NCBI GenBank assembly: GCA_024138025.1 | Contig: JAMXBD010002735.1 | Location: 103,362-167,361, forward strand | Origin: Combretum micranthum | Taxonomy: Eukaryota > Streptophyta > Magnoliopsida > Myrtales > Combretaceae | Length of the DNA: 64,000 nt | Direction: 5' to 3' | Shown here: piece by piece, positions 26,566 to 38,418 of the stretch | How the letters are laid out: the number at the start of each line of letters is the position of its first letter | Position numbering within the stretch: position 1 is the stretch's first letter | Notes under the pieces: generated by a model | What the model was told of the DNA's origin: nothing | Seen by the model: the letters and a program-made list of their open reading frames with translations, nothing else | The model's database searches: none | Translations under genes and position numbers: made by a program

Positions 26566-26753
26566 AAAGTTTTGTCCTCAAAACTTGACAATCGTACCTG
26601 ATTCCTCGAAAAGATTCGAATATTTGCGCCGGATCTCATCCTCAGCTTCCCAAGTTGCCTCCTCATGAGCATGATTCCTCCAAAGGACTTTGACATATTT
26701 GATCTCCTTGTTCCGAAGCTTTTGGACCTTTCGATCCAGAATCTATATCGGGT
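26566..26753 (-). pseudogene. Chromodomain end of pol (chromovirus C)
   Basis: C-terminal piece of the integrase polyprotein, cut from the rest by solo LTR D. The minus strand reads ILDRKVQKLRNKEIKYVKVL, then W, then RNHAHEEATWEAEDEMRRKY and a short tail ending in a stop just before the polypurine tract. The V-K-V-L-W and E-E-A-T-W-E motifs are the signature of the chromodomain of Tekay/Del and related chromoviruses, which guides integration to heterochromatin. A TAG stands just before ILDRK. Removing D and one GTTCC copy joins it to the NLTYEE end at 30035. Confidence 0.88.
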
Positions 26754-27300
26754 GTTCCTGTCACGCCCCGAAGGGTACCCTAAACGTGGCAGTCCGCCAC
26801 ATATAATATCAAGGCTTAAGATTGGCTACCTTAGTCATGCAAAAGCCTTAGTATTATATGTAAGGCGTCTAACACGGTAATAGGAGACGCTTTTGGGAAG
26901 CATAGTTTAAGCAAGTAAAGATAAACATACAAGAATCCAGAAATAAGTATATCATATCATTAATAACCAAGGTCTATTACATAATTTCATAGGTGCATAC
27001 CCCCGCTAATTCTAAGGATCGAGATAAACTTCATAACATCCAAAATACTACATTAAAGATTTCAAAGGAATTCTAATCTAAGTCTTCGAGTAGATTTCCT
27101 CCAAAAGCTTCAATATAAAACGTAACGGATATTGGAAGACCTCGGGCACAAAAATAGGTGTTCCTGAGAATACAAATACCTATAGGGGTGTAAGCTTATG
27201 GGCTTAGTGAGTAAATCCCAGAATTCATACTCGAAGAAAATTATCAATCAAGTTTATTATTCAAACATATGAAATGCAACAACCACGTGAGCATACAAGA

Positions 27301-27350
27301 CATATGACTTTCCGGGAATCATATGTTGAATGAATTTACGCCCTTCATTC
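27301..27350 (-). other. Covarying hairpin pair HP1/HP2, LTR D
   Basis: HP1 (27301-27325) is CATATGA/TCATATG around a CCGG-centred loop. HP2 (27328-27350) is GAATGAA/TTCATTC around TTTACGCCC. Confidence 0.72.
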
Positions 27351-29325
27351 GAGTTGGGTATTCAGGTCAATTACAGCCACAACTTTAAAAAACACTTTTA
27401 TAGATCTTACCGGCTCCTATACGCCATCAAAAACTTGTAGTTATTACAGGCTCCTATTAGCCACCAATTGAAGTAGTTCTTACTGGCTCCTACTCGCCAC
27501 TTACATGATATACCGGTTATGTCTACCACCACTATTATACACTTGTCCCACCAATTGTATAGTAGTGAATGCAATGTGACATGACATATGAAGTGCATGA
27601 ATAATTTCTTTAATTAAAGTCTAGTAGTTACATTTAACTTCTTTCAAGTGATCAATCAATTTCAAACATTTCAAGATATTAATTCACATACCACTTTATT
27701 ACAAACAAGTCGAGTTTCGATATACTTAGTATTCTTTCAACATATTATCATACACTTCCTTTTGATTTTTCTTAAATTCTAGTGCAACTAATTTTACAAG
27801 CACAATCAAGAGTATGAAAAATAACGGGGAATAACTCACTCAGCCATGATGACACCTTCTTGAAACGGATGAGTCGTTCGGGATTTCCACTAATCGTAAT
27901 AATCCTCGGGATATGAACAATCCTCCTCGAGATTATCTAGAAGAAAGAAAATACTTGAGATGAGTATTTCATGAACTTCTTTTCTTGAAGATTCTAATCT
28001 TTTCTTAAAATCGCGGTAAAATCGTATAAGGGGAAATTTCCAACTTAAAATGGCCATAACTTGCTCATTTTAACTCGGAATTTGCGTATAATATACCATT
28101 TTCTACCTACTCGGAAAGATTACGCATTTCTAAACTTATTTTCATAAAACTAAGTCGTTTGGGTTCCGAAAAAAAGACAGCGACCAGATTTGCCACGAAT
28201 TTGCAAACACTTGTTTTCCTTCTTGTAAACAAAGCTCATTTGAAAAGATAATAGTTCAATTATTTTGTGAACTTTTGAAAGGTATATATATATTTGTAAT
28301 GACTCATAACAAATGTATGAAGTAAATGAAGTTGTCTCAACTTATAAAAGTAAGGTTTTAAAAGACTTTGAACTTGAGATTCTATCGAATATTCATTCTA
28401 TTTTGAAAGATCTTGAGTTTATTGAGATGAATATTCTTTTTCTAAATTTAATCTTTCTTTAAATTCTTGTGGTTTTATTTTCAAACTTGGTTTCAAAAAG
28501 TAATAAAATGACAATTTTTGTTTCTTGTAATGATTCCAAAAGAATATTTCTTGATGAAAATAAGTTTTCATAAAACCTTTTGTTTATGTAAGAAAAATCA
28601 TTTCTAAGCATGTTCATGAGTTTTTAGGAAATCTATTTCCTATTCTTATTTAATAAGAACCTTTAGTTTTAGAAGACACTTCCTCATTTATTTTTGTTGA
28701 GACAAAAACATTATGTTCATGCATGAATATGAATCATAAGCTATAGAAATATAAAGTAAAATAATAACTTGAAAGCTTAAGTAATAAAGTAAATCAAGTA
28801 TTGAGACCTTAGCTTCTTCAAGGTACCCCGGGACTAAGAAAAGACTAGTCCCGAAAAGAAAAGAAAGAGAAATTGTTTTGACTTGATGAGGACAAGTCTA
28901 AGACTAGAATGACTAGTCTTAAAATCAACTTGAAATTAAAAAATTGCAATGAAGTAAATAAATTGCATGAAAGATAAATAAATTGTAAAACAATGAGCTT
29001 ATATGCTCTAAATAATATATATAGTTATATAGACATATTAGATAGTAAAGAACATAAAAGAAACATAAATGAACATAGAGGAATTATGTTTATGAACAAA
29101 AACAAAGCATGAACCTAATGTTGCTTTCTTAACCTTCATGGTCTTAGAAAACACACACTAAGCTCATACTAAGTAATGAACATGAAGAAATCTTGAGAAA
29201 ATTCTCACCTAAAGGAACTAAACTTAAGAAGACTTCTTGAAGAACTCTTGAGAGGAATTGGAGAGAAATTTTTGTAGAGTAACTTTAGAGAAGAAGAGGT
29301 GTGAAAGAAGTGAAGGTATGAGGGG

Positions 29326-29334
29326 TATTTATAG
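29326..29334 (-). promoter_or_regulatory. TATA box of LTR D
   Basis: Minus strand CTATAAATACCCC, at the family position about 700 bp from the sense-5' end. Confidence 0.6.
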
Positions 29335-30029
29335 GAAAATGTGGGAGATAAATTTGTGTTAATTAAATAATTGAAATAAAACAAATTGAGCATGGAGAGA
29401 GAGAGGGGCCGGCACCATTGTGTGTGGGGGAGGAGGAGAGAAATATTTTTTTGTTATTTTGTTAATTAAAAGAGAGAAATGAAGATGTGAAGTTGTATTG
29501 GAAATGAAAATGTGTAAGAAATAGGTGTATGGTTTGTAAGAGTAGGTTGTAAGAAAAAGTAGAGATAGATGAATAGTGTAGAATAGTAGAAAATAGTATA
29601 ATGTAAAAGTAGACATGACAATTAAATACCAGTAGTAAGAAAATACGCGTATAAAAGCGATATCTGATATTTTTAGCTATCGAAAAATTATGAAATTGAT
29701 ATTTTTGGAAATCTTATATTTTTACGAGTCTAATGGTATATTCGGAATATTTTCCTATTCCGGGCTTCCGGACACATTTTTCAAGAACTATGTCTGATCG
29801 GGTTCAAAGGACACTCGAATTTTGAAAAACAAATATTTTTATAAAACCTATCACTATTACGAACTATTTTAGCTAATTTTTCCAACTTCGTTTTCTAGGG
29901 CTTGAGAAAACGACAATGCCGGACTTAAGCAGTTACGGTAAACTAGGGTTTGGTTGACTCTAGAAATCCGGTTGACTTCCGATTAAGGTTTAAACTATAA
30001 TTCAAATCCAAAAATTTCGGGGTTTTACA

Positions 30030-31110
30030 GTTCCTCATAAGTGAGGTTCTCCTTTAGCAACACTGGCTCCAACTCTACTACTTGTTCTGGATCCACTACA
30101 TGCTTGCGTAAGACCGATACATGAAACACGTTGTGCACACCTGACAGGTTTGGCGGCAAGGCTAGGCGATAGGCTAGATCTCCCACTCGTTCAAGCTCTT
30201 CAAAAGGTCCAATGTACTGTGGGCTCAACTTTCCTTATGAGCATACCCGATGTATACTCTTGACTGGATTTATCTTTAAGTACACATGGTCTCCACTTGA
30301 AATTCGAGAACTCACCTTTTCAGATCTGCCCAGCTTTTTTGTCTATCTTGGGCCTCTTTCATTCGCTGTCGGATTGTTTGCACTTTGTTTGCTGCATCTT
30401 GTACCAAATCTGGTCTAATAGCGAGCTTTTCCACTTCATCCCAAAACAGAGGCGACCTACAGCATCGTTTGTACAAAGCTTCATATGGCGGCATTTGTAT
30501 GGTCGAGTGGTAGCTGTTGTTGTAGGCAAACTCTATGAGCGGCAAATGAGCATCCCAGCTTCCTTTAAATTCTATAACACAGGCTCGTAGGATATCTTCA
30601 AGGTTTAGATCGTCCGTTCCAATTGTCCTCCGTTTGCGGGTGATAAGCCGTGCTAAAATGCAACTTTGTCCCTATACACCTTTGCAAACTCGTCTAAAAC
30701 TTAGATACAAATCTGGGATCTCGGATTGACACAATCCCGGAAGGTACTCCATGTTAAACGTACTATTTCCTTTATGTAAAGCTTAGCTAGCTTTCCATCG
30801 AGTATCAGTGATTGGTATGAAAATGAGCCGATTTAGTCAAACGATCTACCACGACCCATATGGCATCATATCCTGCGATGTCCTTGGTAGTCCACACAAA
30901 ATCCATCGAGATTTGATCCCACTTCCACTCAGGTATCGGCAAAGGCTTTAGCAATCCTCCTGGCCTTTGATGTTCCACCTTTACTTGTTGACAAGTTGGG
31001 CACTTCATCACATAATCAGCTACATCCCGTTTCATCCCATTCCACCAAAAGTGGCTCTTAAGATCTTGATACATCTTAGTTCCTCCCGGATGTACTGTGT
31101 ATCCTGAGTT
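30030..31110 (-). pseudogene. Integrase remnant (chromovirus C)
   Basis: Joins element cDNA to the host genome. From 31110 downward: the zinc-binding region (YVMKCPTCQQVKVEHQRPGG), the first part of the catalytic core (WDQISMDFVW, VVVDRLTKSAHF), then 30550-30800 where core motifs (RDPRF, STAYHPQ) are spread over several frames. An open piece LIEFAYNNSYHSTIQMPPYEAL follows at 30312-30545. The last piece, YIGPFEELERVGDLAYRLALP to LTYEE, stops at the LTR D insertion. Frameshifts and stops separate the pieces, so no functional enzyme is encoded. Confidence 0.85.
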
Positions 31111-31297
31111 ATGGCTTCACTCATGATTTCTCTTTCATATCCTCATCATCGGCACACATAACCTTCCCTTCATCCTACTACATCCTCTCATCTACGGTGA
31201 AATCAGTATACTTCTGCTTGCACTTCCTGTTTGATCCTTTGTATGACTTCATCATATCGTTGAGCTTCTTTAATTCGTTCCACAAGGGTTGGTTCCA

Positions 31298-32690
31298 TCA
31301 CCAAGCTAGATATTTCCACCTCCACATCTTTCCAATGAATTCAATACTATTTCGAATTCTTACCAACTCCTTTTGGTCGGTCAACAAAGCGGCAACTTCC
31401 TCATGATTCTTCCGACTTAAGGCATCTGCGACGGCATTAACTTTTCCTGGACAATAGTTGATTCCAAGATCATAGTCCTTTATAAGCTCTAACCATCTCC
31501 GTTGTCTCATATTCAACTCCTTCTGAGTGAATAGATACTTGAGGCTTTGTGATCCGTATATATTTCGCATCTTTGTCCATACAAGTGATGCCTCCATATC
31601 TTGAGTGCGAAAACAACGGCAGCTAGCTCCAAGTCATGCGTCGGATAATTTTGCTCGTGCGTGGTCTCAACTGTCGCGAAGCATAAGCAATCACTTTTCC
31701 TTCTTGCATTAGCACACATCCAAGACCATTTCTTGATGCTCGCTATGCACCGTGTAAGGCTTCTCAGGGTTTGGCAAAACGAGTATCGGTGCGGATACAA
31801 GCTTTTGCTTGAGCTCTTGGAAACTCCTTTCTCTTTTATCGGTCCAGATGAACTTCTCATTCTTTTGAGTAAGTTGCGTTAATGGCTTGGCTATAGTCGA
31901 GAAATTCTTTACAAACTTTCGATAATAGCCAGCTAGACCAAGAAAGCTTCTTACTTCCGTTACCGTCTTTGGTTGCTTCCACTCCATCACTGCTTTAATC
32001 TTTTCAGGATCAACCGATATGCCACTTCCTGAAACAACATGTCCTAAAAAGGATATCTTATCCAACCAAAAGTCACACTTTGACAATTTGGCATACAACT
32101 TATGTTCTCTTAACGTCCGAAGCGCCATACGGAGGTGTTCCTCATGTTCCTCTCGTGTAGTTGAGTAGACCAAAATGTCGTCGATGAAAACTATAACGCA
32201 CTTATCCAACAAGGGCTTATAGATTCGATTCATCAAGTCCATGAAAGCAGCAGGTGCATTTGTCAATCCAAAAGACATCACTAAGAACTCATAATGTCCA
32301 TATCGAGTTCGAAAAGCGGTCTTTGGTACATCCTCCGGCCTTACTCTTAACTGATGGTATCCAGATCTCAAGTCGATGCGTGAAAACACGCTTGCTCCTT
32401 GCAACTGATCAAAGAGATCATCAATCCGGGGTAATGGATACTTATTCTTGATTGTAACCTTATTCAACTCCCGGTAATCGACATAACCTCATGGATCCAT
32501 CCTTTTCTTAACAAACAAACTGGTGCTCCCCATGGTGATACACTTGGGCGTATAAATCCTTGATCCAGAAGCTCTTGTAATTGCTTCTTGAGTTCCTTCA
32601 ACTCTACCGGTGCCATGCGGTATGGAGCTTTTGATATGGCTCGGTATTTGGCATCAAGCTAATCTCAAAATCGATCTCCCTCTTTGGTGG
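31298..32690 (-). pseudogene. Reverse transcriptase-RNase H remnant (chromovirus C)
   Basis: RT is the best preserved part: an open stretch 31709-32467 contains [46 protein letters not shown] and the intact catalytic FIDDILVYS, then [11 protein letters not shown]. The fingers region upstream (to 32690) is readable only with frameshifts. In RNase H a single-base loss disrupts the first aspartate region (31840-31850). [20 protein letters not shown] and [19 protein letters not shown], ending in DALSRK, survive in two frames. RT sequence and order agree with Tekay/Del. Confidence 0.9.
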
Positions 32691-32786
32691 CAATCCAGGT
32701 AATTCCTTAGGAAAAACATCAGGAAACTCATTGACTATGGGTATATCTCCACCTTTGGTCCTTCTTCTATAGCATTGATTTGTTGG

Positions 32787-33215
32787 TCAATCTCCTCTCA
32801 TCGTCACCAACTCAAGCGAACTTAATCCTTGCCTCCTTACGACCGTGGATTCTCCTTTAAACTCAATATCCTTCCCATTTACATCCTTAAAATTCACCTT
32901 CTTCTCTCGACAATCTACCGTGGCTTTAACATGGGTCAACCAACTCATTCCAAGAATTACTTCATACTTATTCATCTCCAACACGATCAAATCACTTGTC
33001 GTATGGTGTCCTTGGATCTCTAAAGGGCATTCCTTCAACATCTCTTGGGTGGTTACGACGCTACCCGTGGGTGTCTTTATCTTGAAGCTGGTAGGTGGTG
33101 ACTATAGGTAATCCACTCTTCTTAGCAAGGTTGGGGGTGATAAACGAATGGGTGGCTCCGGTATCAAACAAGGCATAAGCGGTCTCGCTAGCTACTCGTA
33201 TACTTCCTGCGTTTA
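32787..33215 (-). pseudogene. Aspartic protease remnant (chromovirus C)
   Basis: Retropepsin that processes gag-pol. The catalytic loop AYALFDTGATHSF is intact at about 33160-33200. A frameshift or stop near 33070 separates it from the open 32787-33041 piece, which carries the second half, KYEVILGMSWLTHVKATVDC. It lies between gag and RT as expected. Confidence 0.8.
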
Positions 33216-33557
33216 ACACGCACTAGTTACTAACCATACTATACTTATCTAACTTTTCTAAAGCTTTAGGCTAAAGAGGTATAGGGATTCTATTACAGAT
33301 TGATAGCGTAAAAAGATACTATAAACAAAACGAAAGCTTAAGGTTAAGGCTAACCTGCAACGAGTCCATGATCATAGCCTTCGTCTCCCTCCAAGGCAGC
33401 AAACTCACATCCTTCCTCCTCATCATCTGCTTCCTCGCACATCCACTGGCCCTCCAGTTGTAACTCTCATTCCATGCATCGAGGTGCCAGAGCGGTTCCC
33501 ATTCCATTGCCATTGTTGGTTCTGACAAGGGCAGATCCTCCGAGGTGTTGGATGACC

Positions 33558-34690
33558 TCACAAAGCATTTTTCCTCTTTGGGCATTCATTTGCAAAGTGC
33601 CCTGGCTGCTTGCACACATAGCAGACACTGGTGTTCTTCTTGGGACACTCCAAGATTTTATGATCCGGGCTGCCACAAAAGAAGCACTTGTTTTGCAATT
33701 GTGGGCAGGACTTTGGATAATGCTTCCCTCGGCATTTCCAGCATGTGACATCTACCTTGGTCACCTCCTTCTGATTGCTTCCACTTCCTTTGAAACTTCC
33801 AAAGGTCTTAAACCTCTTATTGTTTTTGAACCCAGAACTTGGTCCTTCATATGGCTTCCTTCCAAACACAAATACCTTCTTCTCCGGAGCTTTTGTTTTC
33901 ATCTTTTTGGCTTCTTCAATAATTCTAGCCTTTTCCACTAGCCCCTTAAAACTTCTAACATCAAATTCCACCAAACGAATCTTTAGGTCTTCATCTAACC
34001 CATTCAAGAAAACTTGTCTCTTTAACTCCTCGCTGTGCTTATAGGAGTCAGGAGCATACTGCAACAAGCGACTGAACTCGGTTTCGTACTGTTCGATGGT
34101 TCTCCCTTTCTGAGTAATATTCAAGAACTCAGCACTATACCGAACTCTGAGACTCCCTGGAAAGTAGTTCTCCAAGAACTCTTCTCGAAACATATCCCAG
34201 TAACTGGAGCAGGCAATTCTCGCTTCTTCGACTCCCACCATATCGAGCATTGAACTTCAACATGAATGTCCCAAAACTGACTTAAGTGGTGGGTACTCAT
34301 AACCATCAAACGATCTCTCGATCTGGGCAAAATCTTCAGCTCAGCTGGTTTTCGAAGGTTCCATCAAAGTAGGTGTTACTTTTGATGAAATTGGCGAGCA
34401 AGTTTTGATGTGATCTCGGCGGTGGTGGTGGTGGAAATGGGCGGCATGCGACTGTTCGCCGGGTGCTTCTACCGTAGCTTCAGGAGCATTCTGAGGTGGA
34501 GCAGGAGCGGGTTATTTTGATTTTGTTGCTGAATCAAAATAGCCAACAACTGGTTCATTGTCCAATGGCAGCTGCAAGTCATTTTGTTGGTTTGGGACAG
34601 GAGCAGGGTTATTTTCGGTTGGCTTTGTGAGGGTACTCTTCGTTCAGCTGGTACATTGTTGGAATCTCTTTGTTCCCTATTTTACGTCTT
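33558..34690 (-). pseudogene. gag with three zinc knuckles (chromovirus C)
   Basis: Capsid/nucleocapsid precursor. An open 230-codon stretch (33558-34250) holds the retrotransposon gag domain (FREEFLENYFPGSLRVRYSA, TIEQYETEFSRLLQYAPD, then LNGLDEDLKIRLVEF) and a lysine-rich linker. Three knuckles follow: CWKCRGKHYPKSC (CX2CX3HX4C, one residue short), CFFCGSPDHKILEC and CYVCKQPGHFANEC. Upstream (34250-34690) the N-terminal part is broken by shifts and stops; an ATG before NQLLAILIQQQNQ near 34560 may be near the original start. A frameshift just after the last knuckle ends the frame. Confidence 0.85.
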
Positions 34691-35543
34691 CTTGGATGGC
34701 TGTTTAATTGTTTAGAATTTAGTCTCTATTTTACGATCTATACTAACGTTTACGGAAATCACGGAAATCTCAAATATAAAGACCAAAAATTTAAATCAAG
34801 GTATATAACTCAAGGAAATAGATTTGCAAAATAGGAATTAATAGGAGCTTAATAAGAAATTTAGAAATTCAAAGACAATTGGAACCACAAGGTAAGAAGT
34901 CAAAATCATGCATCTTAAAAGAAATAATATAAATGCCATAGGAACAAAACAAAGGAATTATAAAATCAAGAAATCATTTAGGTTACTTTTATTTGTTAAA
35001 CACTTTAACTATATCTTTTAATTAGTTGCGATTTAATACTAAGGCGTTACGTCTTGGGTGAACACAACGCTTTCTTCTCATTGTGGCTCCTTACTTCTCT
35101 TCTTGATCCTTCCGTTGAAATTTGAGGAAATCCAAGGATGGTTCTGCCTTCTCCTTGCCTTCGATCCGTTGATGACGTTTACGAGACTTTTTTCCGACGT
35201 TACCTAAGGTTGGTTGTATAGTCTTTTACGTAAACATATTTTTCTTTTAGTTCCATTTTCAAAAAGCGAGTTAATTCTATTTTTCTCACTGGCTGTAACT
35301 TACGAGGCTTGTGTTCCTTAAAGCTCAAAACGGTTTGGAAATCTACCTATTTTCCTTAAGGGTATCAATTAATTCTAGGGCCATCTACATATCTTAGGTA
35401 TGGTCATAGAACATGTGTTTCCCATAAACCCCCACTTTCTATAATTCTAGGATTCTTCCTAAAACTCTTATGGCTTAATCTTAAACTTATCCTATTCTTA
35501 AGACTTCTATTTCTAACTTACTGTTTCTTTCCCTAATCTTGAT
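34691..35543 (-). other. 5' untranslated leader of chromovirus C
   Basis: About 0.85 kb between gag and the primer site with no coding signal. This is where the packaging signal of such elements would lie; I see nothing specific. Confidence 0.45.
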
Positions 35544-35556
35544 GCTCTGATACTAA
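35544..35556 (-). other. Primer-binding site, initiator tRNA-Met
   Basis: The minus strand reads TTAGTATCAGAGC seven bases inside the LTR end. It matches the usual plant TGGTATCAGAGC site, complementary to the 3' end of initiator tRNA-Met, with one G-to-A change. Confidence 0.8.
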
Positions 35557-35563
35557 CTTAAAC

Positions 35564-38331
35564 TGTCACGGCCCAACGGATACCCTAATCGTGACAGCCC
35601 GCCGTACTCAATATTAAAGCTCAAGAATGACTACCTCAGTCACTCGAAAGCTTCCATATCGGTACAAGGCGTACATTCACAACAAAGGGAGATCGTTGAA
35701 GTAATGCATTTTAAGATATTGGCAGTGAAACATACAAAATAACACTTAATATATATTTCATTGAAATAAAAGTCTTACAGCTTCTAAGGGGCATTCCCCC
35801 GATAATTTCATGATAACGTGGTTCTAAATATAACATAACTAAAGCTAAAATATTTTAGAAGAAATATACTCTATAACTTCAAAATAGAATTCCTTCAAAA
35901 GCTTCTCAAAATAAAGATTCTATCCGGGTGGATCAAGGTGGTCTTGGGTGCAAAAGATAGTCCTGCAATATCAAAAGTCTATAGGAGTATAAGCATGACT
36001 TACTTAGTGAGATATTCCTTACGCAAAAGTACTCATAACAAGCAATCAACCAAGTTTATTAAACAAGCATATGAACGCAACAATCATATGATCAAACTTT
36101 CTTCATTCAAAAACTTTTGTACAAAATATAGGTATATATGTATGATTGAAAAACCCTTTGAATACATATGTATAGACTCAAACCATATGCATGAATTTTA
36201 TTGGTGTCGTCTCAACAATGATTTTGTAAAACAATGTGTCATTTGAAAGTGAAACAAGCGTAAGACTTGAAAAGAAATTAGTTTTGCTTTGAAAAATTTC
36301 TTAAATTGTCATAAGTGAGTATTTCCTTCTTTTAACTCCATTCTTTTTTTTTTTTGAGAATTTTAGTAAAAGTAGTTTTAATCTTCTAGGATTTCCATAA
36401 TTTTACTCCAGTAGTTTGGAAAACATAGTTTTTCCTAAATATTTTATGGTTATATGTTCTATAGTCCTTCTAAAGTTTTGATCTTCTTTAAAAAGATAAT
36501 ATTAATAATCTCATAAGTTATTATTATTTTTCATTTCCTAAGTAAAGCTTATCCTTAAAAAGATTATTTTTGATACTTTTGAAAAACTTGTTTAGACTTT
36601 AATATTCTAGAATGTTGGTAGAAAACTTTGAAAATTGAATTTAAGAAATCCTTTGTTTAAACAAGGAATTAAGTTTAAAGAAACTTTCTTATTTTATTGG
36701 TTTGAAGAGAAAGTTTGTGATAATCTTTACTTTATGTATTTCTTGGTAAAACCACATATTATTACCAAAACTTGAGCTAACTTATCTATCTTTAGAAAAA
36801 TATTTGTTTAAGATAAAGCTTCAAGTCTTTTTAGGAAAATAATTTCTTATGTGACAAAAATTATTTTTAAAGAGAGTTCTTATTCTTATTTCTATTACTT
36901 GAGAAAACTCATTGCTATTGTCATTGAGAGAATAACAACATATTCATGTATGAATAAGAATACATAACTATGAGAAACGTAAAAACAACATAAATAAAAT
37001 AAGAGCATAAAAATAAAGTCAAGTATTGGGAACCTTAGTTTTATCAATGTATCCCGGGACTAAGAATAAACTAGTCCTCAAAAGAAAAGAAAAGCAAAGA
37101 AATAAAATTGTTTTGACTTGATATGGATAAGTCTAAGACTAGAAAGACTAGTCTTAATAATTGCATGAAATTAAATAAATTGCATAACTTGAAAGTAAAT
37201 AACAAATGAGCTTATATGCTCTAAATAAATAAATATATAATATACATAATACTTTATATAAGTTAGGTTAGAACAAATACTAACAATAACAATAATAACA
37301 TAATAATAACATAAAGAAGAAAAAAAATAGAACATGAACAAAAACAAAACATGAATAAATTGTTGCTTATTTAACTCAATGAGTCTGGGAAACATACACT
37401 AAACTCATGTTGAGTTATATGAACATGATGAGAGAATATGAGAAACTTTTACCTAAAGCTTATGGGTTTGTTGAAGAAGAAAAGAATGGGTTGTTGTATT
37501 ATGTGGGACTTGGTTTTCTAAAGAAAAGAAGAGACTTGAGAGAAATTTTGGGAGAGGAATTTTGTGGAGGGATTTTGGGAGAGTTTTAGTATGAATTTTT
37601 GTTGTGTGAAAGAATGAAGAGGAAGGGGGAATTTATAGATTTTTGGAGTGGAAATTAAATGTAATAAAATAAATTGGAAAAGAAAACAAATTGAGAGGAA
37701 GAGGAGAAAGAGGGTGGACGGCAAGGGCATGGGGAAGAGAGAAAAATTGATTAAATTTGTTGTTTTGTAATAAAAAGAAGTAATATGTAAAGTATGATGT
37801 GATTAAAGTTGTGTGGGAAAGGTAAATTGTAAGATATAGGTATGGTAAAGTGTAAGAAAAAGTAGAGATAAGTGAATAGTAATGAATAGTAGAAAAGTAC
37901 TATGAATAGTAGACTAGACAATTAAAATACCGATAGTAAAGAAAATACGTGTAAACGGCCTATATCTGATATTTTTAGTCACTGAAAAATTCTAAAACTG
38001 ATATTGTTTAAAACTTTATATTTTTACGAATCTATTGGTGTTGTGGAATATTTTTGCTATCCGGTGCACCGGGGCACGGTTTTTGAAAACTGATCCCGAT
38101 CGGATCCGAAGGACACTAGAAAAATTCGAATATGATATTTTTAGGCCTTCCTATATTATTACGAACCATATTCCACAATTATTTAAATTTCTTTTTCCAA
38201 GGTTTAAGAACACGGGATTGCCGGATCTAGATTCACTAAACTAAACATAGAACTAGGTTAATTTTAGGGTTTCGTTTCAACTTTCGGTTCTTAGGGTTTG
38301 CAAATATTATCGAAAAATCTAGGGGCTTACA
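35564..38331 (-). repeat. 5' LTR of chromovirus C (C-right), internally deleted
   Basis: 2768 bp from TGTCACGGCCC to GGGGCTTACA. It lacks ~930 bp present in C-left (23374-24305); the junction at 36096-36101 reads ATCAAACTTTCTTC and shares TCAAAC with both deletion ends. The lost part includes the hairpin region and the variable cassette. The TATA region reads TATAAATT on the minus strand (37631-37638), altered by one base. Confidence 0.9.
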
Positions 38332-38343
38332 ACAGGAGGGGAG

Positions 38344-38352
38344 TATTTATAG
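38344..38352 (-). promoter_or_regulatory. TATA box of LTR A
   Basis: Minus strand CTATAAATA within the 79-bp A fragment between insertions B and E. Both insertions flank the A promoter closely. Confidence 0.6.
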
Positions 38353-38418
38353 GAAAATGAGGAGTGAATTTTGAGCGATTTAAATAAAGAAAAATTAAAA
38401 AAAATAAGAGAGAGGGAG

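Larger units (their letters stand above)
26759..30029 (-). mobile_element. Solo LTR D inside pol of chromovirus C
   Basis: A 3271-bp solo LTR of the family, TGTCACGCCCC to GGGGTTTTACA on the plus strand, flanked by a perfect duplication GTTCC (26754-26758 and 30030-30034). It splits integrase from chromodomain. Sense strand is minus. TATA box antisense at 29326-29334. Near the start it carries three units of the 37-bp GGCTCCTA(C/T) repeat (about 27410-27500). Confidence 0.95.
23197..38331 (-). mobile_element. Tekay/Del-type chromovirus C with nested solo LTR D
   Basis: The only copy of the dominant family with an internal region. On the minus strand: 5' LTR (35564-38331), primer site, gag, protease, RT-RNase H, integrase, chromodomain, polypurine tract, 3' LTR (23197-26548). 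Internal DNA without D is about 5.7 kb. The two LTRs are nearly identical by eye over 24430-26548 versus 36220-38331, so the insertion is fairly recent, yet gag-pol is broken by frameshifts and by D. The right target site is ACAGG (38332-38336), which places C three bases from the end of LTR B. The left counterpart was deleted. Confidence 0.9.
19364..38334 (+). mobile_element. LTR B (inverted relative to A), carrying chromovirus C
   Basis: Begins TGTAAGCCCTCG after target site GGAGG (19359-19363). Its last three bases ACA (38332-38334) precede the second GGAGG (38335-38339). The visible body runs 19364-23196. The terminal few hundred bases were lost together with the start of C-left at the 23196/23197 junction. 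Sense strand is plus, with TATA box at 20269-20277. B landed about 12 bp from the TATA box of A. It differs clearly from C, so it is an older, separate insertion. Confidence 0.82.

Noticed and set aside
33474..33941. 155-codon plus-strand frame
   Set aside because: It is the antisense of gag of chromovirus C, whose zinc knuckles read clearly on the minus strand.
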